64,000 nucleotides of DNA, from the NCBI RefSeq assembly GCF_031200575.1, contig NZ_CP133597.1:682001-746000 (forward strand). The letters are read 5' to 3'. The position numbers and the translations under genes are program-made. This document shows positions 42,176 to 51,757 of the stretch, in pieces. The stretch is from Ferroplasma sp. Its GTDB lineage: Archaea > Thermoplasmatota > Thermoplasmata > Thermoplasmatales > Thermoplasmataceae. Below the pieces are notes generated by a model. The model did not search any database and was not told the DNA's origin. It worked only from the letters and a program-made list of their open reading frames with translations. The first letter of the stretch is position 1. Every line of letters starts with the position of its first letter.

Positions 42176-43254
42176 AACCTGAAGATATGCTTATTGAGCT
42201 GCTTAATGTGTACTCGCCCAGTGGAAGTGAGGGAGAGGTTTCCAGGCTGATCCGGGATTACATGGATGACCTGGGTTTCCAGGACCCTGTGATAGACAGT
42301 CAGCTGAATGTGGTGTCAGTTAATGGAAATGGTAAACCAGCGGTATTTATTTGCGGGCATGAGGACACTGTCCCTGGAATCCTTCCTGTGAGGAGGGATG
42401 GAGACCTTTTTTATGGGAGGGGTGCAGTTGATGCCAAATCATCACTTCTGGCACTGATCCTCGGTGCAAAAAGGGCAATGGATAATGGTTTCAATGGAAA
42501 GATCCTCATATCTGCAGCCTCAGGGGAGGAGAGCGACAGTAAGGGAATAAACACCATAATGGAAAATTACTCGGGCTATAATTACGCCATATTCGGCGAA
42601 CCAGGAGGTGCTATGAACATAACTGCAGGCTACAAGGGCAGAATATTGTTGAAAATTGATAAAAGAACTGAAACCCATCATGCCAGTTCGGCCTGGATGG
42701 AGGTAAATGCCATAGACTCGCTCATGGACTTCTGGCTTGCCCTGAGGTCAAAATACGGCAAAAATAAGGATTTCAACTCTATTACTGCCGGGATAACACG
42801 GTTTCAGGGGGGCGAATATGATAACATGACTCCGGAACATGCATCCATGTATATTGATATAAGATATCCCAAATCAATTTCTGAAAATGACCTGATAGCA
42901 GAAATAAAATCAGACATGAAAAACATACTGGTGGAAGATTACTCATTCAATATTGAAAACAGGACAGAACCTTATATTTCTGATATTAAAAGCCCTCTTG
43001 TGAAATCCTTCAAGGAGGCAATAACAAAAAATAATATGTCGCCCAGACTCATATTCAAGAGTGGATCAGGGGATATGAACAATCTGGGAAACCTGTGGCG
43101 CATACCGGTTATTACCTATGGCCCCGGTGACACGAGGCTGTCACACACGCAGAATGAGGTTATTAATATCAGGGATTTCTATAAATCTGTTGATGTTATA
43201 GCCGATTCCCTGAAAATTCTCTCTCGATATAATATGGATGGTAATCAGGGCTGA
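42172..43254 (+). CDS. lysK: LysW-lysine/ornithine hydrolase (M20 family)
   Basis: Zinc metallo-hydrolase that releases lysine (or ornithine) from LysW, ending the pathway. The 360-aa protein has M20 metal/catalytic sites ICGHEDTVPG (64), GRGAVDAKSSLLA, SGEESDSKG and FGEPGG, and a late His-containing LSHTQNEVI. The ATG overlaps the lysX stop by 4 nt. Its 3' end overlaps by 10 nt with the convergent 253-aa gene of unknown function. The upstream half of the pathway (homocitrate synthase and homoaconitase-type enzymes) is not in the window. Confidence 0.9.
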   Translation: MKPEDMLIELLNVYSPSGSEGEVSRLIRDYMDDLGFQDPVIDSQLNVVSVNGNGKPAVFICGHEDTVPGILPVRRDGDLFYGRGAVDAKSSLLALILGAKRAMDNGFNGKILISAASGEESDSKGINTIMENYSGYNYAIFGEPGGAMNITAGYKGRILLKIDKRTETHHASSAWMEVNAIDSLMDFWLALRSKYGKNKDFNSITAGITRFQGGEYDNMTPEHASMYIDIRYPKSISENDLIAEIKSDMKNILVEDYSFNIENRTEPYISDIKSPLVKSFKEAITKNNMSPRLIFKSGSGDMNNLGNLWRIPVITYGPGDTRLSHTQNEVINIRDFYKSVDVIADSLKILSRYNMDGNQG

Positions 43255-44006
43255 ATCCATAGGTATTTCTCTATTTCTTCCTGTCTCTCCATGACAATGC
43301 CGCATATCTCAAGTGGTGAATTACAGTAGGCTGATCTTAGGGCCCTGGAAATATTTGAACCGGATTTTTTATAGAGAGCATAGGCTATGTAAAGTGCAAA
43401 TACCTCCATGTAATCCATACTATCACCATACAGTTCATATGAGAGGGATCTCATCCTCCTTATCCATGGTCCGGAAGGCTCGGCAGTTCGCACAACCTCT
43501 ATAAAAAAACGTCTGCAGGTATCACTGTCAACCTGAATATGTCCTGCCTTTGAGATGAATAGTGATGCGAAGTCAGAATCAGGTGAAAAATTCTTATAAT
43601 AATTCATTGATAATTCAAATAGTAGTGGAAAGGATTTTAAGATTGCCGGAAGCAAAAATACTGTAGCCATGCGGATTCTTCTTTTATCACTGGATAAGAT
43701 TCCCTGGAATCTAGATGGTTTTTTTATATTATTCCTGTGTTTTCTGGTGTATATAAGCATGGAGTATTCCCTGGCGGCAGCATAATAAATGAAATCAGCA
43801 TAATTATCCGGGGATCCGTTAATTTGCCTTTCCAGAATATTTTTTTCTATATTATGCCTGTAAAAATCAAAGGAAATAAGAATTCTTTTGCCTGTAAAAA
43901 ATCTGAAGAATAATGACGAATCTTTTATGCTTTCCCTGATTTTGAGCTCTACTGCCCCGGCATCATCATTGATTCTTCCTTTGTATATATTAGGGTGTAG
44001 GGACAT
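43245..44006 (-). CDS. Hypothetical protein, helix-rich, unknown function
   Basis: 253-aa basic, mostly helical soluble protein that I do not recognise. No signal peptide, long membrane segment, Cys cluster or nucleotide-binding motif is seen. Notable pieces are SLFFRFFTGKRILISFDFYR near the N-terminus, IYYAAAREYSMLIYTRKH near 72-89 and a C-terminal helical half with YMEVFALYIAYALYKKS. A TATA-like ATTTATAATTTT lies about 25 nt upstream of the ATG at 44006, so it is probably expressed on its own. The 3' end overlaps lysK by 10 nt on the facing strand. Confidence 0.6.
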   Translation of the reverse strand: MSLHPNIYKGRINDDAGAVELKIRESIKDSSLFFRFFTGKRILISFDFYRHNIEKNILERQINGSPDNYADFIYYAAAREYSMLIYTRKHRNNIKKPSRFQGILSSDKRRIRMATVFLLPAILKSFPLLFELSMNYYKNFSPDSDFASLFISKAGHIQVDSDTCRRFFIEVVRTAEPSGPWIRRMRSLSYELYGDSMDYMEVFALYIAYALYKKSGSNISRALRSAYCNSPLEICGIVMERQEEIEKYLWIQP

Positions 44007-44088
44007 GCATATGAATTAAAATTATAAATATTAATTATTGCTGTTTTTAACCGGAAGGCAGCAAACCGATTGATGTTAATAAGGGCGG

Positions 44089-46017
44089 TTAATTTCCCTT
44101 GTAATCCGGCTTCCTCTTCTCAAGGAATGCCCTTACTCCCTCCTTCAGGTCGTTACCAGCATATAGCATTCCCATGGAAAGTGCTTCCTCGTCAAGGTTT
44201 ATTTTTGCTGTACTGTATATCAGGCGTTTGGCAACATAAACTGAAGCCGGTGAGATTTTTTCAGAAAGCTCCTTTGCCAGCTTCATGGTGTTTTCCTCAA
44301 TATTTTCAGTATACAGCCTTGTCAGTATGCCGTATTCATAGGCCTTCTGCCCAGTAATCCTTTCGCTGGACAGAATCATGTCCATGGCACGGGAAATGCC
44401 TATAAGATTGGGGAGCCTCTGGCTTCCTCCATATCCGGGGATAAGCCCCAGGGAAGTTTCAGGAAATCCGATAACAGAATCAGGGACAGAAGTTCTTATG
44501 TCACATGCCAGTGCAAGTTCAAATCCGCCTCCCAGTACATATCCCTTTAGTTCAGCTATGAAAATTTTATTCATCCCAGTTATCCTGTCAAATATGTGCT
44601 CCCCTGTGCTTGCTATTTTCATGAACATAAAAGGATTGCTAATAAACTGTGACAGATCTGCGCCTGCTGAAAATGCCCTATCATTTCCCCTTATGATAAC
44701 AACATTAACATTATTTTTCTCCTCTATGAGGTTAAGCTGATGATCCAGTGCTTTTAGCAATTCAAAACTCATGAGATTATTTTTTCCATTCATGAGTGTA
44801 ATTATTCCTACCTTTCCATCTATTTTATAATCCAGGATTCCTGTAGTTTCCTCTTTTTTTATCTCCTCAGATTTTTTATTGAAAGCTTCCCTCAGTTTAT
44901 GTGCCTTCAGTGTATTTGATGGCTGGAATACTTCAAGGCCGTACTGTTTCTGCAGCCGGTCCAGTGTTTCAAGTACCTCATCATTGCTCAATCCATTGGC
45001 AACTGTAATGGGTCCGAAGGGCCTGTTGAGACCATATTTGACTCCTGCCTCTATATCATCAGGTGTTGCAACTCCATCCTCAATCAGCCTCGTCGCCTCA
45101 TTGATTTCCAGTGCAAACATGTCCATCAGGTTGATTTTGTCGCTTTCCTCGGAAGGTGGTATAACTGCCTTCCCGTTTTCCCATTTATATATGCCCTCAC
45201 CGGTCTTTGCTCCAAGTTTTTTGGCCTCTATCAGGCTGTCGAATGCATGGCATTTCCCGTAATCAGGAGAAAGCTCCTTACCATAGTATTTCAGGGAATC
45301 AACAACAGTATCAAGCCCAACATAGTCAAATAGTTGATATGGGCCCATTGGAAGCCCCTGGGATTTGAAATAATTATCTATTGCCTCAGGCTTTGCCACC
45401 TTATTTCCATAAGCATTGCAGAGCAGCAGCATTTCTGGGGCTGATATCCTGTTTACAACGAAACCTGCCTGATCTTTCAGGACCTTAATAGGTATTTTTC
45501 CTATTTTCTTGGAGAGCTCATACAGTTCATTGACATATTCCATTGATGTTTTCTCCCCCTTGATAACCTCAACCAGCTTCATCAGTATTGGTGGGTTAAA
45601 AAAGTGCATTCCAAGGAATCTTTCTGGATTTTTTACCTCTCCTGCCATTTCAGTTATCCTGATATTAGATGTGTTGGATGCTATAATCCTGTCTGTGTTT
45701 TCGGATATCTCCTTCAAAACTTTGACTTTTATGTCATAAACTTCTGGAACAACCTCTATGGATAAATCTGCATTTTTAACTGCCTCCTGGATGCTGTTAA
45801 AAAATTTTATGTGGTCAAGTGCAGATTTTTTACCAGCATTATCTATCTTTTTGGAAGCAACAAGCTTATCAAGGCTATTATTTAACCCGGCCTTAGCTTT
45901 TTCTATTACCTCTGGGTAAAAATCCTCAAGATTCACATCATATCCGTTCAGCGCAAAAACTTCTGCTATGCTATGGCCCATGACTCCGGCGCCTATAACT
46001 GCTACCTGCTTAATCAT
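44089..46017 (-). CDS. 3-hydroxyacyl-CoA dehydrogenase / enoyl-CoA hydratase fusion
   Basis: Bifunctional beta-oxidation enzyme of 642 aa. The N-terminal NAD-dependent dehydrogenase (about 1-390) opens VAVIGAGVMGHSIAEVFALN and includes ASNTSNIRITEMA and GMHFFNPP with the catalytic His region. The C-terminal crotonase domain (about 395-642) includes IRGNDRAFSAGADLSQF and LGGGFELALACDIR with FPETSLGLIPGYGGSQRL, carrying the two acidic catalytic positions. Domain order (dehydrogenase first) is the archaeal arrangement, opposite to bacterial FadB. Divergent from the acyl-CoA ligase gene at 46229. Confidence 0.93.
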   Translation of the reverse strand: MIKQVAVIGAGVMGHSIAEVFALNGYDVNLEDFYPEVIEKAKAGLNNSLDKLVASKKIDNAGKKSALDHIKFFNSIQEAVKNADLSIEVVPEVYDIKVKVLKEISENTDRIIASNTSNIRITEMAGEVKNPERFLGMHFFNPPILMKLVEVIKGEKTSMEYVNELYELSKKIGKIPIKVLKDQAGFVVNRISAPEMLLLCNAYGNKVAKPEAIDNYFKSQGLPMGPYQLFDYVGLDTVVDSLKYYGKELSPDYGKCHAFDSLIEAKKLGAKTGEGIYKWENGKAVIPPSEESDKINLMDMFALEINEATRLIEDGVATPDDIEAGVKYGLNRPFGPITVANGLSNDEVLETLDRLQKQYGLEVFQPSNTLKAHKLREAFNKKSEEIKKEETTGILDYKIDGKVGIITLMNGKNNLMSFELLKALDHQLNLIEEKNNVNVVIIRGNDRAFSAGADLSQFISNPFMFMKIASTGEHIFDRITGMNKIFIAELKGYVLGGGFELALACDIRTSVPDSVIGFPETSLGLIPGYGGSQRLPNLIGISRAMDMILSSERITGQKAYEYGILTRLYTENIEENTMKLAKELSEKISPASVYVAKRLIYSTAKINLDEEALSMGMLYAGNDLKEGVRAFLEKRKPDYKGN

Positions 46018-46200
46018 GACAATACATATTTTTTAACTTTAAAGTCTTTTTCATTCATACTTTACTGATAATACCGTTAATGCTCTTATCATATATTATA
46101 GTCACATCTACCTGGTATGAACAGGCATATTCTTAATATCTGATGTTATATGGTAAATTAATTTGCTTCTTAAAACAAGGTTAACGTTGTAATGGGAAAA

Positions 46201-46211
46201 CTTATAATATA
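46201..46211 (+). promoter_or_regulatory. TATA-like box of the acyl-CoA ligase/thiolase/ACAD operon
   Basis: CTTATAATATA centred about 23 nt upstream of the ATG at 46229; probably drives the four-gene beta-oxidation operon to 51057. Confidence 0.45.
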
Positions 46212-46228
46212 ATTGATTATCATAACCT

Positions 46229-47806
46229 ATGGTAGACTTTAAGCTGACTATAAACAATCTTCTGGACAGTGCTGTCCGGTCAAATGGAGATCAGCAAATA
46301 GTGTACAGGGATAATACCCTGACATACAAATCATTCGCCAAGAATGTAAAAAATTTTGCAGCAAATCTACGGAAGATTGGTGTAAAACCAGGAGATAGAA
46401 TAGCCGTTCTGGATTATGATACCATAAACTATCTGTACTGCTACTACTCAATCCCAATGATCGGTGCGGTAATTCATATGGTCAATATAAGGTATCCACC
46501 CGAGGTGCTTTATTATACGGTAAAAAACTCTGAGGATTCCTACCTGGTGGTCAACGCTGATTTCATGCCACTTATTCTGCAGTACAAGGACATGTTTGAC
46601 TTTATCAAAGGATTTATAGTATATTCTGAAAAAGGGCATGAGAAGTACGACCTCAATAATGTATATTATGCGGATAGCCTGCTGGAGGATGCAGAGTATA
46701 AAGAGGTGGAGCCGGATGAAAATAGTATGGCCACATTATTCTACACATCTGGAACTACCGGCCTGCCAAAGGGCGTTTACTACTCCCATAAACAGCTGGT
46801 GCTTCATAGTCTGGCTTCCTCTGTGGCATTATCAGACGAGCCCATAGCCCTCAAACGCACAGCAGTCATGCTACCTCTTGTTCCCATGTTTCATGTTCAC
46901 GCATGGGGAATACCATATTTCACCATTATGAGAGGAATAAAATACGTCCTTCCCGGAAAATATGAATGGGACAGAATAATAGAAACCATGGAGAGGGAAA
47001 AGGTCACAAATTCTGCCATGGTGCCATCCATACTTTATCTACTTTTGCAGGCAAAACGTGGCCCTGAAGTACTTGGAAAGCTTAAACTGAAATCAGTGAT
47101 TGGAGGTGCCGCACTGAACGAGGGTCTGGCAAAAACTGCAGAATCGCTGGGCATGACAGTTGTAACAGGTTACGGAATGTCTGAAACCGGGCCCATCCTG
47201 ACACTGGCCAATTATAGCAACGATATTATGGACTTCAGCAGTGAAAAGAAACAGGAATACAGAAGAAAAACCGGGATACCTGTACCATTCGTTGATCTGC
47301 GTGTTGTCTCAGATGGAGAGGATGTGGAAAAAAACAATAAGGAGATTGGGGAAATAATTGTCAGGGCACCATGGCTAACGCAGGGTTACATAAAAGATCA
47401 GGAAAAAACTTCAAAATTATGGAAGGATGGCTGGCTGCATACAGGTGATCTTGCAACAATGGATGAATATGGATACGTAAAAATCGTTGATAGGGAAAGC
47501 GATGCAGTTAAATCAGGAGGGGAATTCATACCGTCCATGGTCCTTGAAGACCTTATAAGCACTGTTCCTGGCGTTGGGGAGGTCGCAGTTACAAAGAAGC
47601 CTGACGAAAAGTGGGGGGAGCGCCCTGTTGCGTTCATAAAGGGAACTGCCAGCAGGGAGGACATAGAGAATGAAATGAAAAAATATGTTGAAACAGGGAG
47701 AATAGCCAAATTCTGGCTGCCTGATGATTACATATTTGTGGATGAATTTGAAAAAACAGGAACCGGAAAAATAGATAAGAAGGTTCTAAGAAAAAAATTG
47801 GAGTGA
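46229..47806 (+). CDS. Acyl-CoA synthetase (AMP-forming fatty acid-CoA ligase)
   Basis: Adenylate-forming enzyme that activates a fatty acid to acyl-CoA, the entry step to beta-oxidation. The 525-aa protein has the P-loop FYTSGTTGLPKGVYYSH (about 171-187), GYGMSETGPILT (about 311-322), GWLHTGDLATMDEYGYVKIVDR and the C-terminal catalytic Lys in TGTGKIDKKVL. The overall pattern fits medium/long-chain ligases of the AlkK type. It is the first gene of an operon with thiolase and two acyl-CoA dehydrogenases; its TGA overlaps the next gene's GTG candidate. Confidence 0.9.
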   Translation: MVDFKLTINNLLDSAVRSNGDQQIVYRDNTLTYKSFAKNVKNFAANLRKIGVKPGDRIAVLDYDTINYLYCYYSIPMIGAVIHMVNIRYPPEVLYYTVKNSEDSYLVVNADFMPLILQYKDMFDFIKGFIVYSEKGHEKYDLNNVYYADSLLEDAEYKEVEPDENSMATLFYTSGTTGLPKGVYYSHKQLVLHSLASSVALSDEPIALKRTAVMLPLVPMFHVHAWGIPYFTIMRGIKYVLPGKYEWDRIIETMEREKVTNSAMVPSILYLLLQAKRGPEVLGKLKLKSVIGGAALNEGLAKTAESLGMTVVTGYGMSETGPILTLANYSNDIMDFSSEKKQEYRRKTGIPVPFVDLRVVSDGEDVEKNNKEIGEIIVRAPWLTQGYIKDQEKTSKLWKDGWLHTGDLATMDEYGYVKIVDRESDAVKSGGEFIPSMVLEDLISTVPGVGEVAVTKKPDEKWGERPVAFIKGTASREDIENEMKKYVETGRIAKFWLPDDYIFVDEFEKTGTGKIDKKVLRKKLE

Positions 47807-47811
47807 AAAAT

Positions 47812-48987
47812 ATGGAAGATGTGTATATAGTTGATTATAGAAGAATTCCGTTCTCAAGGGCAAGGCCCAGAGACCCGGAAAAGGATGTTTACAATGATTT
47901 AAGAATGGACAAAATGCTGTCGGAATTGATCAAGCTCTCGGTGAAGGAGACGAAGATTAATCCCGCAGAGATAGAGGATGTTATAACTGGATGTGCATTC
48001 CAGGCTGGAGAAAACTGGACATATGGAGGCAGGCACCCTGTACTGCTTGCTGATTTGCCAGTATCTGTTCCGGCCATGTCATTGGATCGTGCATGCTCCT
48101 CATCATTGAATGCAACCGGCATTGCCTCCATGGAAATAATGACCGGAAAAGCAGGCATTGCAATTGCTGGTGGAATGGAGCACATGACCCATGTACCACT
48201 TGGCATAGACAATCCCTTCATAAAGCCAAATATGGAACTAATGGTCAATCCAAAATATTCTAAATTCAACATGAATGTATCCTATAATATGGGACTCACA
48301 GCAGAGAAGCTTGCAGGACTGAGAAAAATATCAAGAGATGAGATGGATGAATATTCATATAATTCACATAAGCGGGCAGCAAAGGCATATGATGACGGTT
48401 TTATGCAGGGAGAACTCATGCCGGTTACTGTGAACGGAACGGTAATTGACCGTGATGTGGGAATAAGGAAAGATGTTTCACTTGAACAGATAAAATCCCT
48501 AAAACCTGCATTTAGGGAGAATGGCATAATAACGGCTGCTAATTCATCATCATTGAATGACGGTGCATCCATGGTTATGCTGATGTCAGGATCGAAGGTG
48601 AAAGAATACGGATTAAAACCTCTGGCCAGAATAGTAGATTTTGCTGCAGCTGGGGTTGATCCCACCATAATGGGTGAGGGACCTGTTCCGGCAACCGAAA
48701 AGGTTCTGAAAAGAAATAAGCTTTCGCCGGATGATATAGACTACTGGGAGATAAACGAGGCCTTTGCAGTTGTGGTTTTGAATGCAGTACACTCATTCAA
48801 CCTTGATCTTGGAAAGGTAAATATCCACGGTGGTGGAATATCTGTAGGGCACCCCTTGGGGGCTACTGGCGCCAGGCTTGCAGGCACTTTGGGAAGAACC
48901 CTGCAGGATAAAAAGAAAGATCTCGGCATAGCCACACTATGTGTTGGCGGTGGGCAGGGATATTCAATGTTACTGGAGCGTGTTTAA
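47812..48987 (+). CDS. Acetyl-CoA C-acyltransferase (thiolase)
   Basis: Cleaves 3-ketoacyl-CoA with CoA to release acetyl-CoA. The 391-aa thiolase has the nucleophilic Cys in LDRACSSSLNATG (about 88), the His in INEAFAVV, GHPLGATGARLAG and the second catalytic Cys in TLCVGGGQG at the C-terminus. All catalytic residues are intact, unlike archaeal SCP2-type thiolases that lack them. The ATG at 47812 is preferred to an in-frame GTG at 47803 that overlaps the ligase stop. Confidence 0.92.
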   Translation: MEDVYIVDYRRIPFSRARPRDPEKDVYNDLRMDKMLSELIKLSVKETKINPAEIEDVITGCAFQAGENWTYGGRHPVLLADLPVSVPAMSLDRACSSSLNATGIASMEIMTGKAGIAIAGGMEHMTHVPLGIDNPFIKPNMELMVNPKYSKFNMNVSYNMGLTAEKLAGLRKISRDEMDEYSYNSHKRAAKAYDDGFMQGELMPVTVNGTVIDRDVGIRKDVSLEQIKSLKPAFRENGIITAANSSSLNDGASMVMLMSGSKVKEYGLKPLARIVDFAAAGVDPTIMGEGPVPATEKVLKRNKLSPDDIDYWEINEAFAVVVLNAVHSFNLDLGKVNIHGGGISVGHPLGATGARLAGTLGRTLQDKKKDLGIATLCVGGGQGYSMLLERV

Positions 48988-48989
48988 AT

Positions 48990-50069
48990 ATGTTTGAGGA
49001 ACTGGAAGATTATAGGGAGAAAATCAGGGAATTTGCCCTGAAAGAATTTACTGAGGATGTGGCTGCTGAATATGATAGAAAGGAATCCTATCCGGATGGC
49101 CTTCGCAAAAAATCACTGTCACTTGGGATTGTGGATATGCAGAACCCTGCCAAGGTGCTGATTGCCATAGAGGAACTCTGCAGGGTTGATGCTGGTCTCG
49201 GCATAGCTCTCACAACTCCATATTTTGGCAGTGAGGTTATCATGTTATTCGGCAATGACAGGCAGAAGGAAATCCTGAACGATGTATACCGTGGAAAGTA
49301 CATACTCGGGCTTGGTGTAACAGAGCCATCCGGAGGAAGCGATGTTGCAGCCCTGAAGACCACAGCAAAGAAACAGGGGAATAAGTATATACTCAATGGT
49401 TCCAAGATGTTCATAACCAATGGCGCAATAGCTGACTATCTGGTCATACTTGCACGGACATCAGAGGATTCAAATCCGCATCATGGGCTGAGCACATTCC
49501 TTCTCAATACAAAATCTAAGGGCTTCAGTGCCACAAAGCTGGAAGATAAGCTCGGTGTAAGGGCTACCAACACTGCCGAACTTCAGTTCAATAACATAGA
49601 GCTATCAGAGGATGACCTTATAGGTGAAGAGGGAAAGGGCTTTTATTATATCATGATGTTTTTCAACATAAGCAGAATTTATGTTGCTGCACAATCCATA
49701 GGTATAGCCAGGGGGGCCTTTGATAAGATTAAATCCTATATAAAGGAAAATAACGTGAAGGACGAGGATTCCATGTTCAGGCTGTCAGATGTTGGTACCA
49801 GAATAGAGGCATCCAGGCAGATGACATACAATGCAGCATCATATCTGTTTGAATTCAAGCCCAAGCCCGAACTCACAAGCATGGCAAAGGCATACAGCAG
49901 CGAAACTGCAGTATATGCTGCTGAAGAGGCAATGGAAATACTGGGTAATAAATCACTGTATGAGAGTATACAGAGAATATTCAGAAATGCGAAAATCATG
50001 GAAATCTGGGAAGGCACAAGCGAAATTGAGAAACTCGTCATTGCAAGATACATATTAAAGGGTGAATAA
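48990..50069 (+). CDS. Acyl-CoA dehydrogenase, catalytic
   Basis: FAD enzyme of 359 aa performing alpha,beta-dehydrogenation of acyl-CoA. The FAD/acyl-binding LGVTEPSGGSDVAALKT, MFITNGAIADYLVILART and GVRATNTAELQFNNIEL are standard, and the C-terminal EIWEGTSEIEK contains the catalytic Glu and the 'EGT.e' flavin-binding motif. It starts 3 nt after the thiolase stop; the same frame is open further upstream but the family N-terminus begins at MFEELEDYREK. Its electrons would normally go to ETF, which is not in the window. It lies next to a second, apparently non-catalytic acyl-CoA dehydrogenase-like gene. Confidence 0.9.
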   Translation: MFEELEDYREKIREFALKEFTEDVAAEYDRKESYPDGLRKKSLSLGIVDMQNPAKVLIAIEELCRVDAGLGIALTTPYFGSEVIMLFGNDRQKEILNDVYRGKYILGLGVTEPSGGSDVAALKTTAKKQGNKYILNGSKMFITNGAIADYLVILARTSEDSNPHHGLSTFLLNTKSKGFSATKLEDKLGVRATNTAELQFNNIELSEDDLIGEEGKGFYYIMMFFNISRIYVAAQSIGIARGAFDKIKSYIKENNVKDEDSMFRLSDVGTRIEASRQMTYNAASYLFEFKPKPELTSMAKAYSSETAVYAAEEAMEILGNKSLYESIQRIFRNAKIMEIWEGTSEIEKLVIARYILKGE

Positions 50070-50070
50070 A

Positions 50071-51057
50071 ATGGAAGAGGAAAACAATATACTCAGGGAG
50101 ACTGTAGTGGAATTCTGTGAAAAAAACCTGGACGAAAAGAAAATAGAAACAGAAGGAATAACAGAAAAACTAACGGACTTAATTGCATCCCAGGGATTTC
50201 TGGGGTCTGCTATACCGGATAAATACTCAGGATCTGGGCTGGATGAAACATCATATGAAATTATCCTGGAGGAGATAGCGAAATATTCCCCATCTGTGGC
50301 AATGAAGATATTTATTTTAAATTCTATGTACTATCCTGCAGTCAAAGGAACTTCAGCAGAGGATACGCTTAATGATGCATCTACAGGAAAAATAGGCGTT
50401 GCCGTGGATTTTATCAATAAAACCGGCAGTGTTGAATCTGAATCCGGGAAAGCAAAGGGAACACTGAAAAACATACTTGGGTCGGATGCCGAGAAACTTA
50501 TTGTATTCGCAGATAACACATCCATGATTTCCGGTCCGTTCAAGTCAGATTCAAGAGATTTCATGGGATTCCGCGGGTTGAGGTTCGGTGACCTGCATCT
50601 TGACAACAGCATTCAGATACTGGATAAAAACAGTAGAATAGCAGAGATAATGGAAAAATCATACGGTGCCGCATCAGCTATTGCGCTGGGCATGATTTCT
50701 GGAGCACTTCAGAAGGCCATAGACTACACAAATGTGAGGAAGGCATTCGGCAACCAGCTCAGGGATTTCGAGCCGGTTTCATTCAGGCTGGCAAGATTCA
50801 GGTCTGTAGAATCTATTCTGAGAAATTCACTTTACGGCAGGACTGACCCATACTACACATTTAACTTTGCCATGGAGCATCTTGTGGAGATAGCCAGATA
50901 TTCAGTTAATACCCATGGTGGATATGGGTATTTCAAGGATTTCGGTGTGGAGAAATTTTATAGGGATGCTATTGTCATGAAATCTGTATTCTATGGAACA
51001 GAGGAACTTAGAAAATTAACAGAACATGTTTATTCAGAAAAAATAAATTTTGTGTAA
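50071..51057 (+). CDS. Acyl-CoA dehydrogenase-like protein, catalytic Glu missing
   Basis: 328-aa paralogue of the preceding protein and 30 aa shorter. The N-terminal helical domain (FLGSAIPDKYSGSGLDETSY) and C-terminal helices (RKAFGNQLRDFEPVSFRLAR, NTHGGYGYFKDFGVEKFYRD) are clear. The central beta-domain lacks the TEP.gGSD flavin motif and the C-terminal EGT site reads VFYGTEELR, with Tyr where the catalytic Glu should be. Heterodimeric acyl-CoA dehydrogenases with one catalytic and one degenerate chain are known in actinobacteria (FadE pairs). The 1-nt spacing to its partner fits such an alpha-beta complex. Confidence 0.82.
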   Translation: MEEENNILRETVVEFCEKNLDEKKIETEGITEKLTDLIASQGFLGSAIPDKYSGSGLDETSYEIILEEIAKYSPSVAMKIFILNSMYYPAVKGTSAEDTLNDASTGKIGVAVDFINKTGSVESESGKAKGTLKNILGSDAEKLIVFADNTSMISGPFKSDSRDFMGFRGLRFGDLHLDNSIQILDKNSRIAEIMEKSYGAASAIALGMISGALQKAIDYTNVRKAFGNQLRDFEPVSFRLARFRSVESILRNSLYGRTDPYYTFNFAMEHLVEIARYSVNTHGGYGYFKDFGVEKFYRDAIVMKSVFYGTEELRKLTEHVYSEKINFV

Positions 51058-51079
51058 GTTAGGCTTACCTTTATAATTT

Positions 51080-51625
51080 TTATCTAAATATTTTTGCACC
51101 GTAGGCATAAATTGAGGAATTTTTATAGCAATTCTTTCCAAGCCCTGCTTTTCTGCAGGTTTCCATTATAAATTCTTCCATGCTCATACTATTTTCAATA
51201 GCTACCTGTGGAAGCAATGTTCCTGAATATATTCCATTCTCTATGTAAATGCCATATTTGCCCGGGGTGGCAGAACGAATTTCATCATACTTCACCTCTT
51301 TTAATTCACCGATTACTGTTACCTCTATAGAAATTCGCCCGATCTCGTCCTTACCCATGGGGTTGAACCGGGGGTCACGGTATGCCGCATTCCACGCTGC
51401 CTTTTCTACTGCCTTTGCAAGTGGCATTACTGGCCTCAAATATCCTATGCACCCCCTGAGGCTTTTATTTTCACTAAGTGTTACGAAGGCACCCGCCTTG
51501 TTTTGAAGCTTTTCAGGAATATTGCACTGATCCTTTTCATTCTCAGTTATGGCACTCTTTGCGATATTTACCAGAATCTTTCCATCCTCATCATTCAAAC
51601 TTTCAATGAATTCATCCTGCATCAT
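51080..51625 (-). CDS. AMMECR1-domain protein (AmmeMemoRadiSam system)
   Basis: 181-aa AMMECR1-fold protein. The invariant SLRGCIGYLRP lies at about 54-64, followed by NAAYRDPRFNPMGKDEI and EVTVIGELKEV. The protein matches the two-subdomain family of about 180-200 aa throughout. AMMECR1, MEMO1 and a radical SAM enzyme form a conserved trio; here AMMECR1 is on the minus strand, divergent from the other two. The biochemical role of the trio is not settled; a nucleoside or small-molecule modification has been proposed on comparative grounds. Confidence 0.92.
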   Translation of the reverse strand: MMQDEFIESLNDEDGKILVNIAKSAITENEKDQCNIPEKLQNKAGAFVTLSENKSLRGCIGYLRPVMPLAKAVEKAAWNAAYRDPRFNPMGKDEIGRISIEVTVIGELKEVKYDEIRSATPGKYGIYIENGIYSGTLLPQVAIENSMSMEEFIMETCRKAGLGKNCYKNSSIYAYGAKIFR

Positions 51626-51718
51626 GGTTGAATATGCTACGCATTTCTTCTATATAGATTTTTAGTGCATGTAACAGGATTATTGCATTAAAATGCATTT
51701 TTATAACATTTTCTAACC

Positions 51719-51739
51719 TTTATATAAAATTTATATAAA
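51719..51739 (+). promoter_or_regulatory. Tandem TATA-like boxes upstream of the MEMO1 gene
   Basis: Two TTTATATAAA-type boxes in direct succession (about 51719-51729 and 51730-51739). The second is centred 24 nt before the ATG at 51758 and would give a leaderless transcript; the first would start about 10 nt further upstream. Confidence 0.45.
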
Positions 51740-51757
51740 TCATAGTAATCCTTATAT

